Shown one piece after another: positions 26,940 through 36,413 of a stretch of 64,000 bases of DNA. How positions within the stretch are numbered: position 1 is the stretch's first letter; each line of letters opens with the position of its first letter. A program made the position numbers and the translations under genes. This DNA comes from UBA4465 sp002292365 (GTDB taxonomy: Bacteria > Bacteroidota > Bacteroidia > Cytophagales > Cyclobacteriaceae). The stretch covers positions 248,001 through 312,000 of the forward strand of contig CALSQY010000001.1 of assembly GCA_943788615.1 (NCBI GenBank), given 5' to 3'. The notes beneath the pieces were generated by a model that saw nothing but the letters and a program-made list of their open reading frames with translations, ran no database searches and was not told where the DNA came from.

Positions 26940-28640
26940 TTAATTATAGAATTTGATATCCTTGACGATTAGCTGCAGTCTTTTTCTTCCTCGGAATTCA
27001 TTTACATCAATATGATAGGCGATTCGAAAACTTTCTGCTGCTAAAATAGGGGCTTGTAGGCCCCCCAGACCAAACGCAATGGCCTCTATAGGCCCCTCTG
27101 TATTTCCTTGCTTCACTTGAATTTTAAGATGCTTCTTTTTGATTATTTTCGGACTTCCTACCAGTTTGACATGTTCTGTAATAAAAACAGGGTGCATATT
27201 TTGAGGGCCAAATGGGCTCATTTGATTGAGGATGTTGAAATTTTTAAATTGGATAAAATCAAGAGGGACTTCAGCATCTACAATTAATTTGGGCCTTTCC
27301 GAGTCCGAGGGAATTGTGTTTTTGACAATTTCCTCAAATCGCTCTTTAAAGAGGTCTACGTTATTCAATGCCATAGACATGCCAGCGGCAAATGCGTGGC
27401 CGCCGTATTGCAAGAGGAGATCTGCACATTTGCCCAGTGCGGTATGGATGTCAAAGCCTTCTACTGAGCGAGCAGAACCGGTTGCTACCCCATTACTTTC
27501 TGTTAAAATGACGGTAGGTCTGAAATAATGTTCAATACATCGAGATGCGACGATGCCCACAATACCTTTGTGCCAATTAGGGTTAAAAAGGACCGTACTT
27601 TTAGCGGTCTCTGGAAGCTCTTCATATATCGTCCGTAAGGCTTCTTCAGTGATCTTCTGATCAATATTTTGTCGTTTTTTATTTACCTCGTTGAGTCGTT
27701 GCGCAAAATTTTTCAATTGGACAGGATCTTCACTAATGAGCAGGTCTACGGACTCATGTGCATGTCTTAAACGACCCGCGGCATTGATTCTAGGGCCGAT
27801 ATAAAAAACTACGTCGGAGATGCTGATTGGAGCTTTTATCCCAGCGATGTCGATCAACGCCTGGAGACTTTTTAGGGGCTGGCTATTGATTTTTTCCATG
27901 CCAAAATAAGCCAGAATACGATTTTCTCCTACCATTGGGACAATATCAGAGGCGATGCTAACAGCAACTAGGTCGAGGTAATTAAAAAGAGACCCAAGTT
28001 CAAGGCTATGCTGTAGACAAAACCCTTGCAAAAGCTTGAATCCGACGCCACAGCCGCTGAGTTCTTTGAAAGGGTAGCGGCAGTCTTTTCTTTTGGGGTC
28101 AAGAACCGCATAGGCCTTGGGAAGAATACTTCCAGGAATATGATGGTCACAAATGATTAAATCGATACCCTTTTTTTTGGAAAGGTTTGCCATGTTTAGG
28201 GCACGGATACCACAATCAAGTGTGATGATCAATTGGCAATGGATTGATGCGGCATATTCGATGCCTTTTTCCGAGATTCCGTAACCCTCTGTGTAACGAT
28301 CAGGGATATAAAAACTAATATTTTCAGTATGATTTTTTAAGAATGAATACATCAACGCCACCGAAGTGGTGCCGTCAACATCGTAATCACCATAGATCAA
28401 AATGCGTTCATTTCGGGCCAATGCATCCGAGAGTCGATTTACTGCCAGATCCAGATCTTTCATTAAAAAGGGATCATAGAGCATGTCTAGGGAGGGACGA
28501 AAGAAGGCTCGCGATTTTTCAAAATCAGTGATGCCGCGATTAATTAAGAGGCTACTTAAGGTCGGATGTATGTTGAGCTGATCGCCCAATGCTTTCGCTT
28601 TGGCTTCATCAATTTCGGAAAGATCCCATTTTTTGTCCAT
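26940..28640 (-). CDS. recJ: Single-stranded-DNA-specific exonuclease RecJ
   Basis: RecJ degrades single-stranded DNA 5'-3' in recombination and mismatch repair. The 566-residue protein has the DHH-family motifs YGDYDVDGTTSVAL (about 81), ITLDCGIRAL, IICDHHIPG (about 162, the DHH motif) and GPRINAAGRL (about 285), plus the GGHAFAAGMS motif of the DHHA1 domain (about 410). An upstream in-frame TTG (28649) exists, but the ATG at 28640 (MDKKWDLSEI) is the better start. It leads the operon with lptB and the GH3 gene. Confidence 0.95.
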   Translation of the reverse strand: MDKKWDLSEIDEAKAKALGDQLNIHPTLSSLLINRGITDFEKSRAFFRPSLDMLYDPFLMKDLDLAVNRLSDALARNERILIYGDYDVDGTTSVALMYSFLKNHTENISFYIPDRYTEGYGISEKGIEYAASIHCQLIITLDCGIRALNMANLSKKKGIDLIICDHHIPGSILPKAYAVLDPKRKDCRYPFKELSGCGVGFKLLQGFCLQHSLELGSLFNYLDLVAVSIASDIVPMVGENRILAYFGMEKINSQPLKSLQALIDIAGIKAPISISDVVFYIGPRINAAGRLRHAHESVDLLISEDPVQLKNFAQRLNEVNKKRQNIDQKITEEALRTIYEELPETAKSTVLFNPNWHKGIVGIVASRCIEHYFRPTVILTESNGVATGSARSVEGFDIHTALGKCADLLLQYGGHAFAAGMSMALNNVDLFKERFEEIVKNTIPSDSERPKLIVDAEVPLDFIQFKNFNILNQMSPFGPQNMHPVFITEHVKLVGSPKIIKKKHLKIQVKQGNTEGPIEAIAFGLGGLQAPILAAESFRIAYHIDVNEFRGRKRLQLIVKDIKFYN

Positions 28641-28712
28641 AAAGGTCAAATATTATGCATTAAGTTGGGTAAACCTAGAATAAAAATTAAGATCTCACCG
28701 AAGGGCTTTAAA

Positions 28713-29402
28713 ATGATCAATATTTTAACGAAATTTAGAAATAATATGGATATCCCAATCAATCAAATTTGGAATTTTATAGCGTTGCGCACTGCAGATG
28801 TACCCAAGCAGCGGTATTCATTGCATGCTGCTCACGTCGTCATGGCAGGATTAGATGTCCAATCGATTATTGAGGTCACCAAAAAAAAGGGATATGATAC
28901 AGAACTTTTGCCCTCTCTGTTCACTTACAGAGAAATTTTGTGGCAGCCCAACGTCTTTGAAAAACCACAATTATGTACCCCAGCTATTAGAATATTTAAG
29001 GCATTTTGCGAAGAGAAAGGAGCTGAATACGATCAAGATAAAGGTAAAACCTATGAAATTTACAGTGGCTTATTGAAAGGCTTGGCTGAAAATTGCGTGC
29101 GCGCACTCAAGGATTTAGAAAAAAAACGACAACCTGTATCTATCCATAAAGTTTTGAAAGAACTGAGAAATCGAAGTTTCCCTATCATTAAATTTTTTAT
29201 AGACCATCCACAAAACCGAAATGATTATTATCATGAAGCGGTCAACCGGTTAAATTATGCAATTAAGATATCCATAACAGAATTTAATGGCCGATTTACG
29301 GAGTTTGAAGAACCTTTTTGGAGGGTAGAAAATGAACAAACAATCTTTAAGAAGGAAACGCGAGCCGCACCAAAAAAATTGGTAACTGAGGAAGACCTTT
29401 AA
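28713..29402 (+). CDS. Uncharacterised protein, 229 residues
   Basis: I do not recognise this protein. It is soluble, helix-rich, basic in the middle (KKRQPVSIHKVLKELRN about residue 145) and ends in a charged tail. No signal peptide, membrane segment or catalytic motif is seen. Start candidates are ATG 28713 (MINILTKF) and ATG 28746 (MDIPINQIW); the first is used because it keeps a plausible 73-nt gap to the divergent recJ. The frame remains open into recJ but that part is antisense to it. Downstream, 60 nt separate it from the VTT-domain gene. Confidence 0.65.
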   Translation: MINILTKFRNNMDIPINQIWNFIALRTADVPKQRYSLHAAHVVMAGLDVQSIIEVTKKKGYDTELLPSLFTYREILWQPNVFEKPQLCTPAIRIFKAFCEEKGAEYDQDKGKTYEIYSGLLKGLAENCVRALKDLEKKRQPVSIHKVLKELRNRSFPIIKFFIDHPQNRNDYYHEAVNRLNYAIKISITEFNGRFTEFEEPFWRVENEQTIFKKETRAAPKKLVTEEDL

Positions 29403-29462
29403 ATGAAGAAAAAGTAATTTTTTGAGAAACTTTTTAACAAGAGACTAAGTTTTAAATAGGAA

Positions 29463-30044
29463 ATGAATCAAGAAACTGCTCATAAAACAACATTTTTATT
29501 AAAAAATTTAATCAAAGGTCTCCTCTGGTTGGGTGTGCTAGTTGCGGGCTATGTGATCATCCAAAAATATTTCGGCTTTGATTTAAAAGTTATGTTGGGA
29601 CCTCTATATGATCACACTTTGATGATTTATTTTATTTTTCTTGTATCAGAATTGATCTTTGGGATCATCCCACCGGAATTTTTTATGTTTTGGGCCGCCA
29701 GTAAAAATCTCTGGCTGTTATACCTTCAACATGTGACTGCCTTGATGTTCATTTCCTATCTTGCGGGCATCATTGGATATTTGATTGGAGCAAAATTTGG
29801 AGATTCAAAATTTTATAGGCTTTTAAGGAGAAGGCGCCTAGGAAAGTTTGAAAAATATTTCAATCAATTTGGTGGATTTCTTGTAGTGGTCGCTGCGCTT
29901 ACGCCGATTCCTTTTTCAGGAATATGTATGTTGGTGGGATTTGCAAAATATAATTTTAAAAAATTCATCTGGATTTCTATGTCAAGATTTATGAGGTTTA
30001 TTTTGTACGCAGCCATCGTTTGGGAGGCTAATTCGTTAAGTTAA
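29463..30044 (+). CDS. DedA/VTT-type membrane protein
   Basis: This 193-residue protein has about five hydrophobic segments and a VTT/DedA-like core: GYLIGAKFGDSKFYRLLRRR (about 105-124) followed by QFGGFLVVVAALTPIPFSG. The basic segment before GGF and the two proline/glycine-rich re-entrant elements match family members that act as lipid scramblases or undecaprenyl-phosphate flippases in other bacteria. Its stop codon abuts the hemH ATG directly (TAAATG), so the two are cotranscribed. Confidence 0.8.
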   Translation: MNQETAHKTTFLLKNLIKGLLWLGVLVAGYVIIQKYFGFDLKVMLGPLYDHTLMIYFIFLVSELIFGIIPPEFFMFWAASKNLWLLYLQHVTALMFISYLAGIIGYLIGAKFGDSKFYRLLRRRRLGKFEKYFNQFGGFLVVVAALTPIPFSGICMLVGFAKYNFKKFIWISMSRFMRFILYAAIVWEANSLS

Positions 30045-31052
30045 ATGGAGAAAATAGGGGTATTATTAGTGAATTTGGGAACTCCAGATTCAACCAAGGT
30101 GTCAGATGTAAGAAAGTATTTGAGAGAGTTTCTCATGGACAGAAGGGTGGTAGATATTCCTTACGTACTGAGATGGATTTTAGTCAATTTAATCATCGCT
30201 GTTTTTAGAGCGCCCAAATCAGCAGCAGAATATCGAAAATTGTTTACCGAACGAGGCTCTCCGCTCAAATTTTATACCGAAGACCTTACGTCGATGGTAC
30301 AAAAGAAGCTGGCAAAGGGTTATGCAGTCGAGTTCGGGATGAGATACCAAAGCCCTTCTATTGAAGAGGCCATCAAAAGACTTATGGTTCAGCACGTTTC
30401 AGAGATCAAGGTGATTCCTTTATTTCCTCAGTACGCTTCTGCGACCACAGGATCAGTGATTGATAAAGTGATGGAGCTGACCAAGCAATGGCAGATCATT
30501 CCAAAAATAAGTTTTGTATCACAATTTTTTCATCACCCCCTTTTGATTGAGACCGTCGTCGATCAGGCGCAATCTTTTTTAAAGGCCCACGATTATGATC
30601 ATTATCTGTTCAGTTACCATGGCTTGCCTGAGCGCCAGATTAGAAAAGGATCCGTAGACAAGCATTGTAAATTAGGATCTTGCTGTGCTGCTTTGGGCTC
30701 AAAAAACCAATTTTGCTACCGAGCACAATGTTTTGAAACTACCCGACTCATTGCAGACAAAATGAAAATCAGTGAAGACAACTATACAGTTTGTTTCCAG
30801 AGTCGATTGGGGAGAGATGAATGGATCAAGCCTTATGCGGAGGATGCCTTTACAAAATTGGCTGCTGAAGGAAAGAAAAGCATCTTGGTGTTTTCGCCAG
30901 CTTTTGTTTCGGATTGTTTGGAAACGACCATTGAGGTGGGAGAGGAGTATAAAGAAAATTTTATCGAAGCAGGAGGGATAAGATGGGATTTGGTTCCAAG
31001 TCTTAATACTGAATCCAAATGGGTAGATTGTGTGGTAGATATGGCTAAGTAA
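30045..31052 (+). CDS. hemH: Ferrochelatase
   Basis: HemH inserts ferrous iron into protoporphyrin IX, the last step of protohaem synthesis. The 335 residues begin IGVLLVNLGTPDS and carry the metal-binding signature FSYHGLPERQIRKG with the key His at about residue 189, and VCFQSRLGRDEWIKPY with the C-terminal CLETTIEVGEE (the catalytic Glu region). A Cys cluster between about residues 205 and 226 (CKLGSCC...CYRAQC) could hold an iron-sulfur cluster as in some family members; this is an inference. Confidence 0.94.
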   Translation: MEKIGVLLVNLGTPDSTKVSDVRKYLREFLMDRRVVDIPYVLRWILVNLIIAVFRAPKSAAEYRKLFTERGSPLKFYTEDLTSMVQKKLAKGYAVEFGMRYQSPSIEEAIKRLMVQHVSEIKVIPLFPQYASATTGSVIDKVMELTKQWQIIPKISFVSQFFHHPLLIETVVDQAQSFLKAHDYDHYLFSYHGLPERQIRKGSVDKHCKLGSCCAALGSKNQFCYRAQCFETTRLIADKMKISEDNYTVCFQSRLGRDEWIKPYAEDAFTKLAAEGKKSILVFSPAFVSDCLETTIEVGEEYKENFIEAGGIRWDLVPSLNTESKWVDCVVDMAK

Positions 31053-31109
31053 TAAGAATAATTGAGGGTTCATTTAAATTTAATGACCGCTTTTTTGTAT
31101 CTTACTAGT

Positions 31110-32627
31110 ATGAAAAGCATCCTTACTGTCTGTTCTTTATTGTTGGTGGCAAGCGCAGGTGCGCAAACTGACGTTACCTTATTTGACCGGCACATCGACG
31201 CACAAGGAGCTCATATCGTAGAAGAGTTTGTCTCCTTATTGGAGATCCCCAATGTGGCGTATGATCTTCCTAATATCAACAAAAACGCTCAGTATATCAT
31301 GGGAGAATTGACTGATCGAGGCGTTTCGACACAATTGTTGGAGCATCCGGGTACCCCTCCCATTGTCTATGGCTATTTGGCGTCAAAAAAGGCGACCCGA
31401 ACGCTTGCATTTTACGTACATTACGATGGTCAACCCGTAGACAAAACGCGTTGGAAACACGATCCATGGACGCCGAAAATGTATGATAAATCCTTAGCAG
31501 AGGGCGGCGCAGAGATACCCTTTCCCAAAGAGGGTGAAAAAATAGATCCTCTATCTCTTATTTACGCGAGGTCGGCAGGCGATGACAAGGGCCCCATTAT
31601 TGGTATTTTGGCGGCGATTGATGCCATGCAAGCCGAAGGGATTGAGCCCACGTCCAATTTTGTTTTTTTCTTTGAAGGCCAAGAAGAGGCAGGATCTGAG
31701 CATCTTAGATCCTATCTGGAAGATCATGCGGAATTGCTTGAAATGATCGATTTGTGGATGTTCTGTGATGGGCCGATCCACCAGTCGAGAAAACCACAAT
31801 TGGTTTTTGGGGTTCGAGGGGTTACGGGATTTGAGGTGACGACTTACGGGTCTAATAGGTCCTTGCACAGTGGTCATTATGGAAATTGGGCTCCGGTGCC
31901 GGGACAAATGCTGTCTTCATTGATTGCCAGCATGAAAGACGAAAACGGCAATGTCTCCATTGAAGGATTTTATGATGACGTAGATCCGTTGACCACCTAT
32001 GAAATAGAGTCTATGGCCAACATTCCACAAATTGATGCGCAGCTCAAAAAAGATTTAGGGCTGAACGATACGGAGGGCTCCGAGACGCTTTATGAACGTC
32101 TTTTATATCCTTCCCTTACCATCAAGGGGATCAATAGTGGTAATGTAGGGACTAAGGCAAGAAATGTCATCCCAGCAAGTGCGACAGCTTCTATTGGTAT
32201 CCGGCTTGTCAAAGGAAATGATCCGGATAAAATGATTGATCTTTCAGAAAAGCACATAGTTAAGCAAGGATATCACATTGTACGCGAAGACCCTGATGAG
32301 GCAACCCGTTTGGCGCATCCTAAAATCGCTAAAGTAGTCAGAGGACATGGTTATCCTGCGGCACGGACCTCTATGAACAACCCATATGCGCAGCAGATTG
32401 TGTCAAGGGTAAAAGAGGTGGTAGGAGAGGATTTAATCTTATTGCCCACCCTAGGAGGCTCATTGCCCTTGTATTTATTCACAGACGTTTTGAAAAAGCC
32501 AGCGCTGGTTGTGCCAATCGCCAATCATGACAACAATCAACATGCCGCCAATGAGAATATAAGGATAGAAAACCTGTGGTATGGGATTAAACTTATGGGA
32601 GCCATCATGACCATGGCGCCAGAATAG
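31110..32627 (+). CDS. Secreted M20-family metallopeptidase
   Basis: This 505-residue dinuclear zinc peptidase of the M20 family (dipeptidase/carboxypeptidase-like) has an N-terminal signal peptide MKSILTVCSLLLVASAGAQT. Metal ligands sit in FYVHYDGQPVD (about 99), SAGDDKGP (about 155) and EGQEEAGSEH (about 188, with the catalytic Glu pair), followed by the dimerisation domain and a distal His. The frame opens earlier (31062), but the ATG at 31110 puts the signal peptide at the terminus. It probably cleaves peptides in the periplasm. The convergent cysteine desulfurase ends 16 nt away. Confidence 0.88.
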   Translation: MKSILTVCSLLLVASAGAQTDVTLFDRHIDAQGAHIVEEFVSLLEIPNVAYDLPNINKNAQYIMGELTDRGVSTQLLEHPGTPPIVYGYLASKKATRTLAFYVHYDGQPVDKTRWKHDPWTPKMYDKSLAEGGAEIPFPKEGEKIDPLSLIYARSAGDDKGPIIGILAAIDAMQAEGIEPTSNFVFFFEGQEEAGSEHLRSYLEDHAELLEMIDLWMFCDGPIHQSRKPQLVFGVRGVTGFEVTTYGSNRSLHSGHYGNWAPVPGQMLSSLIASMKDENGNVSIEGFYDDVDPLTTYEIESMANIPQIDAQLKKDLGLNDTEGSETLYERLLYPSLTIKGINSGNVGTKARNVIPASATASIGIRLVKGNDPDKMIDLSEKHIVKQGYHIVREDPDEATRLAHPKIAKVVRGHGYPAARTSMNNPYAQQIVSRVKEVVGEDLILLPTLGGSLPLYLFTDVLKKPALVVPIANHDNNQHAANENIRIENLWYGIKLMGAIMTMAPE

Positions 32628-32643
32628 TAAAGTGGGATATAAA

Positions 32644-33783
32644 TTATTTTGGACGCATCAGCTTGCTGAGGGCCTCTACCGTATAATCAATTTCCTCTAG
32701 GTTGTTGTACTTACTGAAAGAGAACCTTACGGCACCTCTTTTAGGATCTCGATTCAATTCAGCTAACACATGAGAACCAATATTTGATCCACTCGAGCAG
32801 GCGCTTCCACCCGAGGCAGAAATTCCAGAGATATCTAAATTAAAAAGGAGCATTTCATTATGGGATGTGGGCGGCAAACAAACATTTAATATCGTGTACA
32901 GGCTCTGATCAAGATCAGCACATTTTCCATTGAATTGAACGCCAGGAATCTTTTTCATCAATTGATCAATCATGTATTTTTTGAGTTTTATGATTTCCGA
33001 TTTTTGTACTTCTAGCTCTTCATAGGCGATTTCTAAGGCTTTTGCAAGTCCTACAATTCCATAAACATTTTCGGTGCCTCCCCGCATGTTTCTTTCTTGC
33101 GCCCCTCCGCTTATAAAGGGATTGATTTTATGACGGTAATTGACATAAAGAAATCCAACTCCTTTAGGCCCATTGAATTTGTGGGCAGAACCGACCAAAA
33201 AGTCTACCGGTAAAAGTGATAAATCCAGATTAATATGGCCCATGGTTTGTATGGTATCGGTATGAAATAAGGCTTCGTGTTGATGGGCCAAGGTGCCTAT
33301 TTTCTCTAAGTCAATGAGATTGCCGATTTCATTGTTGGCATGCATAAGGGAGACCAATGTTTTTTTTGAAGGAATCTTCAATAGCATTTCTAAATGTTCT
33401 AGATCTATTTGACCGGCTTTTTTTAAATTAACAAAGCTTAATTTCAAAGGGTTTCGCTGAGCCAAGAGTTCTGCCGTGTGCAATACCGCATGATGTTCAA
33501 TTTTAGAGGTAATGATGTGATCTACTCCCAAGGTATTCACACAACCAAAAAGGGCTGAATTATCGGCTTCTGTTCCGCCCGAAGTGAAAAAGATTTCACC
33601 CGGAGATGTTTTTAATAAAGCAGCAACTTTACTTCGGGATCTTTCGATATGAGACCTCACTGCTCGACCATGACCATGGATAGAAGAGGGATTCCCATAA
33701 TGTTCAAGCATCAGCGGTTTCATGGCCTCAAAGACTGTAGGGTCGAGGGGAGTAGTGGCTGCGTTGTCTAAATATACCTTCAT
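32644..33783 (-). CDS. Cysteine desulfurase (NifS/IscS-like)
   Basis: This 379-residue PLP enzyme removes sulfur from cysteine for Fe-S cluster or thio-cofactor synthesis. MKVYLDNAATTPLDP starts the protein, the PLP lysine is in GSAHKFNGPKGVGFLY (about 198-213), and the mobile catalytic Cys lies in SGGSACSSGSNIGSHVL (about 318). The SSG-type Cys loop fits the group I IscS/NifS-like enzymes. The upstream in-frame TTG (33801) overlaps glmM and is not preferred; the ATG at 33783 gives the conserved N-terminus. No iscU or suf gene is adjacent. Confidence 0.9.
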   Translation of the reverse strand: MKVYLDNAATTPLDPTVFEAMKPLMLEHYGNPSSIHGHGRAVRSHIERSRSKVAALLKTSPGEIFFTSGGTEADNSALFGCVNTLGVDHIITSKIEHHAVLHTAELLAQRNPLKLSFVNLKKAGQIDLEHLEMLLKIPSKKTLVSLMHANNEIGNLIDLEKIGTLAHQHEALFHTDTIQTMGHINLDLSLLPVDFLVGSAHKFNGPKGVGFLYVNYRHKINPFISGGAQERNMRGGTENVYGIVGLAKALEIAYEELEVQKSEIIKLKKYMIDQLMKKIPGVQFNGKCADLDQSLYTILNVCLPPTSHNEMLLFNLDISGISASGGSACSSGSNIGSHVLAELNRDPKRGAVRFSFSKYNNLEEIDYTVEALSKLMRPK

Positions 33784-33797
33784 CAAGGGGAAATTAA

Positions 33798-35180
33798 TCA
33801 ATCAGAAATTATTTCTTTAATATCTGAAATAATTTTATTTGCTAAGTGATCAGCAGTTACAAGACTTTCCGATTCTGCAAAAATTCTAATGATGGGTTCG
33901 GTATTTGATTTTCTAAGATGGATCCAATCATTATCAAATTCTATTTTCAGACCATCAATAGTATTGATGGGATGCTTGGCATACTTATTTTTAAGCGTCT
34001 CCAAAATGGTATCAATATTGATTTCTGGCGTGAGATCAATTTTATTTTTTGAGATGAAATAATTGGGATATTGCGCCCGTAATATCGAGGCTGGACGACC
34101 GAACTGAGCCAAATGTGAAAGAAAAAGGGCAATTCCGACCAAAGCGTCCCTGCCATAATGCAATTCAGGATAGATAATGCCACCATTACCCTCCCCACCG
34201 ATTACAGCAGCTACTTCTTTCATTTTGGCAACGACGTTGACCTCTCCTACGGCAGCGGGGTGATAAATTCCCTTGTGTTTTTCCGTCACTACCTTTAACG
34301 CTCGGGTGCTGCTTAGATTAGAAACCGTATTGCCTGGTGCTTTAGAAAGTACATAATCACTTACGGCTACCAAAGTGTATTCTTCACCAAAAGGCTCTCC
34401 ATTTTCACTGACCAAAGCCAATCGATCTACGTCCGGATCTACGACAATACCCAGATCAAACTTGCCGTTTTCTATCTCTTTGCAAATTTGACCGATGTTT
34501 TCGGGTAAGGGTTCAGGATTATGTGCAAAGAGGCCAGTAGGCTCCCCATTTATTTGAACCACTTCCACCCCCAGTTTTTCTAGTAATAGGGGAATGGCGA
34601 TACCTCCTGTACTGTTCACGGCATCTAATATGACTTTGAATTTTTTAGCCTTTATGCTCGGGACATCTACTAGGGTCAATTGAAGAATTTTATCAATGTG
34701 ATCAATAATAGTGACCTCTGAGGAAATAATTTTCCCAATATTTTTACTTTCTGCAAAAGTATAATTACCCGCTTCTGCACGCTCAAGGACTTCTGCGCCC
34801 AACTCCGCTGAAATAAATTCGCCGGCGTCGGATAAGAGCTTTAAGGCATTCCAACCAATAGGATTATGGCTTGCAGTGATAACGATACCTCCTTGTGCTT
34901 GCTCAGCAACAATAGCCATCTCAACGGTAGGCGTGGTACTCAATCCCGTGTCAATTACATCAATACCTTGGGCAATCAACGTACTGGACAATAGGGCCCC
35001 AATCATAGGACCGGAAGGCCTTGCGTCACGTCCAATGACGACCTTAGGATTCTTAAATTTTATTTTAAGGATTTCACCGAAAGCCGCAGCATATCTTACT
35101 ACATCTAAAGGGGATAAGGTTTCGCCTGGACTTCCACCGATAGTTCCGCGGATACCGGCAATAGATTTTATTAAAGTCAA
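33798..35180 (-). CDS. glmM: Phosphoglucosamine mutase
   Basis: GlmM converts glucosamine-6-phosphate to glucosamine-1-phosphate for UDP-GlcNAc, feeding peptidoglycan and LPS. The 460 residues start MTLIKSIAGIRGTIGG, carry the phosphoserine loop ITASHNPIGWNALK (about 101-114), the metal loop DPDVDRLAL (about 247) and the sugar-binding EGNGGIIYP and phosphate-binding RKSNTEPIIRIF at the C-terminus. The start is TTG; an in-frame stop lies five codons upstream, and the conserved N-terminus begins here. The next gene, the cysteine desulfurase, follows directly. Confidence 0.9.
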   Translation of the reverse strand: MTLIKSIAGIRGTIGGSPGETLSPLDVVRYAAAFGEILKIKFKNPKVVIGRDARPSGPMIGALLSSTLIAQGIDVIDTGLSTTPTVEMAIVAEQAQGGIVITASHNPIGWNALKLLSDAGEFISAELGAEVLERAEAGNYTFAESKNIGKIISSEVTIIDHIDKILQLTLVDVPSIKAKKFKVILDAVNSTGGIAIPLLLEKLGVEVVQINGEPTGLFAHNPEPLPENIGQICKEIENGKFDLGIVVDPDVDRLALVSENGEPFGEEYTLVAVSDYVLSKAPGNTVSNLSSTRALKVVTEKHKGIYHPAAVGEVNVVAKMKEVAAVIGGEGNGGIIYPELHYGRDALVGIALFLSHLAQFGRPASILRAQYPNYFISKNKIDLTPEINIDTILETLKNKYAKHPINTIDGLKIEFDNDWIHLRKSNTEPIIRIFAESESLVTADHLANKIISDIKEIISD

Positions 35181-35224
35181 GTTTAGTTTTATTTAGTCAT
35201 TATGAATATTAAGATTTGTTGTTC

Positions 35225-35455
35225 TCAATTGAATTTTTCCAACATTTTAGTTACTTCAGATTTATTTTTTTCACAGGGAACTCCTGTTACGACCGTTTTA
35301 CCACAATAGCCGCATGCAACTCCTTCTGGATTAAGGAAAGGGTTTTGCGATGCACAAGTACCTTTAAATTCTCCTTTATTTAAGAAAATCAAGCGAACCG
35401 ACATGCCCACAAAAAAGAGCGCAACAAAACTAATGCCTAAGAATACTGTAATCAT
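35225..35455 (-). CDS. Small Cys-bearing membrane protein (76 residues)
   Basis: One N-terminal membrane helix (about 1-24) is followed by a short soluble part containing GTCASQNPFLN, ACGYCGK and a final PCEKN; four Cys are present (about residues 35, 49, 52 and 60). It belongs to a family common in Bacteroidota and often named only 'membrane or secreted protein'. The Cys spacing recalls metal or cluster binding proteins such as NqrM, which matures the Na+-NQR complex, but no nqr gene is nearby and this is speculative. A TAnnTTTG box precedes it. Confidence 0.75.
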   Translation of the reverse strand: MITVFLGISFVALFFVGMSVRLIFLNKGEFKGTCASQNPFLNPEGVACGYCGKTVVTGVPCEKNKSEVTKMLEKFN

Positions 35456-35469
35456 AATATTATATTTTA

Positions 35470-35477
35470 CAAAGTTA
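35470..35477 (-). promoter_or_regulatory. Bacteroidota -7 box of the small membrane protein gene
   Basis: The minus strand reads TAACTTTG, a full TAnnTTTG match, 14 nt before the ATG. No clear -33 TTG was identified. Confidence 0.45.
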
Positions 35478-35532
35478 ATAACTCAGAAGGTTAACTTTAC
35501 ATAAGTTTCGTATTAAAGATTTACTTTATGAT

Positions 35533-36351
35533 ATGACTAAGAAAATAATTAAGTATCCAGACCTTGAAAGATCTTCTAAATTAGCAGCCTTTGATAGGTT
35601 ACTTACCATAATGGATGAGCTTAGAGAAAATTGTCCATGGGATAAAAAGCAAACCATGGAGAGCCTACGACACCTGACCATTGAAGAAACTTATGAGCTG
35701 TCCGATGCCATATTAGAGGGCGACTTAGAGGAGGTAAAAGAGGAGTTGGGAGATCTCATGTTGCATTTGACCTTTTATGCGAGATTAGCGGCTGAAAAAA
35801 AAGTTTTTGATATGGCCTCGGTCTTGAACGGGATATGTGAGAAATTAATTCGAAGGCATCCCCATATTTATGGAGATACCCTGGCTGAGGATGAGGCTAC
35901 GGTGAAAGCCAATTGGGAGCAGATCAAGCTAAAAGAAAAGGGAAACACTTCGGTACTTGGGGGGGTTCCTCGATCCTTACCGGCCCTGGTGAAAGCGATG
36001 CGAATTCAGGAAAAGGTGAGTGGAGTAGGATTTGATTGGGAAAACGGAGATCAAGTTTGGAACAAAGTAGAAGAAGAAATCAAAGAATTTAAGGCCGAAA
36101 ACCAAGCGGAAACAGTAAATTCAAAACGTAAGAATGAGGAGTTTGGAGACGTATTATTTTCCTTGATTAACTATGCACGATTTCAAGATATTAATCCAGA
36201 AGAGGCACTTGATCGGACCAATAAAAAATTTATTAAAAGATTTCAATATTTAGAAATAGCATCAAAAAGAGAAGGAAAATCACTTGCTGAAATGACTTTG
36301 TCAGAAATGGATATTTATTGGGAGGCGGCTAAAAAGAATGAAAAAAATTAG
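35533..36351 (+). CDS. mazG: Nucleoside triphosphate pyrophosphohydrolase MazG
   Basis: MazG hydrolyses all (d)NTPs to monophosphates and clears aberrant nucleotides. The 272-residue protein is the tandem-domain form: domain 1 has NCPWDKKQTMESLRHLTIEE (about 35-54) with the metal-binding EExxE helix (EEVKEELGD), and domain 2 repeats the pattern around residues 175-240 (KVEEEIKEF and NEEFGDVLFSLIN). A downstream remnant of a STAS domain is unrelated. No mazE or mazF toxin genes are adjacent, so this is the housekeeping enzyme. Confidence 0.93.
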   Translation: MTKKIIKYPDLERSSKLAAFDRLLTIMDELRENCPWDKKQTMESLRHLTIEETYELSDAILEGDLEEVKEELGDLMLHLTFYARLAAEKKVFDMASVLNGICEKLIRRHPHIYGDTLAEDEATVKANWEQIKLKEKGNTSVLGGVPRSLPALVKAMRIQEKVSGVGFDWENGDQVWNKVEEEIKEFKAENQAETVNSKRKNEEFGDVLFSLINYARFQDINPEEALDRTNKKFIKRFQYLEIASKREGKSLAEMTLSEMDIYWEAAKKNEKN

Positions 36352-36413
36352 GATAGTTTATACATAAATCATGATGAGCAAATTATGCAAAAAAAAGGAT
36401 TTTAGCTTTCTAA

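Noticed and set aside
28566..28712. N-terminal extension of the 229-residue protein into recJ
   Set aside because: Antisense to the conserved recJ N-terminus; a later ATG is more reasonable.
35533..36351. MazG as a toxin-antitoxin component
   Set aside because: Full tandem-domain housekeeping form and no mazE/mazF neighbours.
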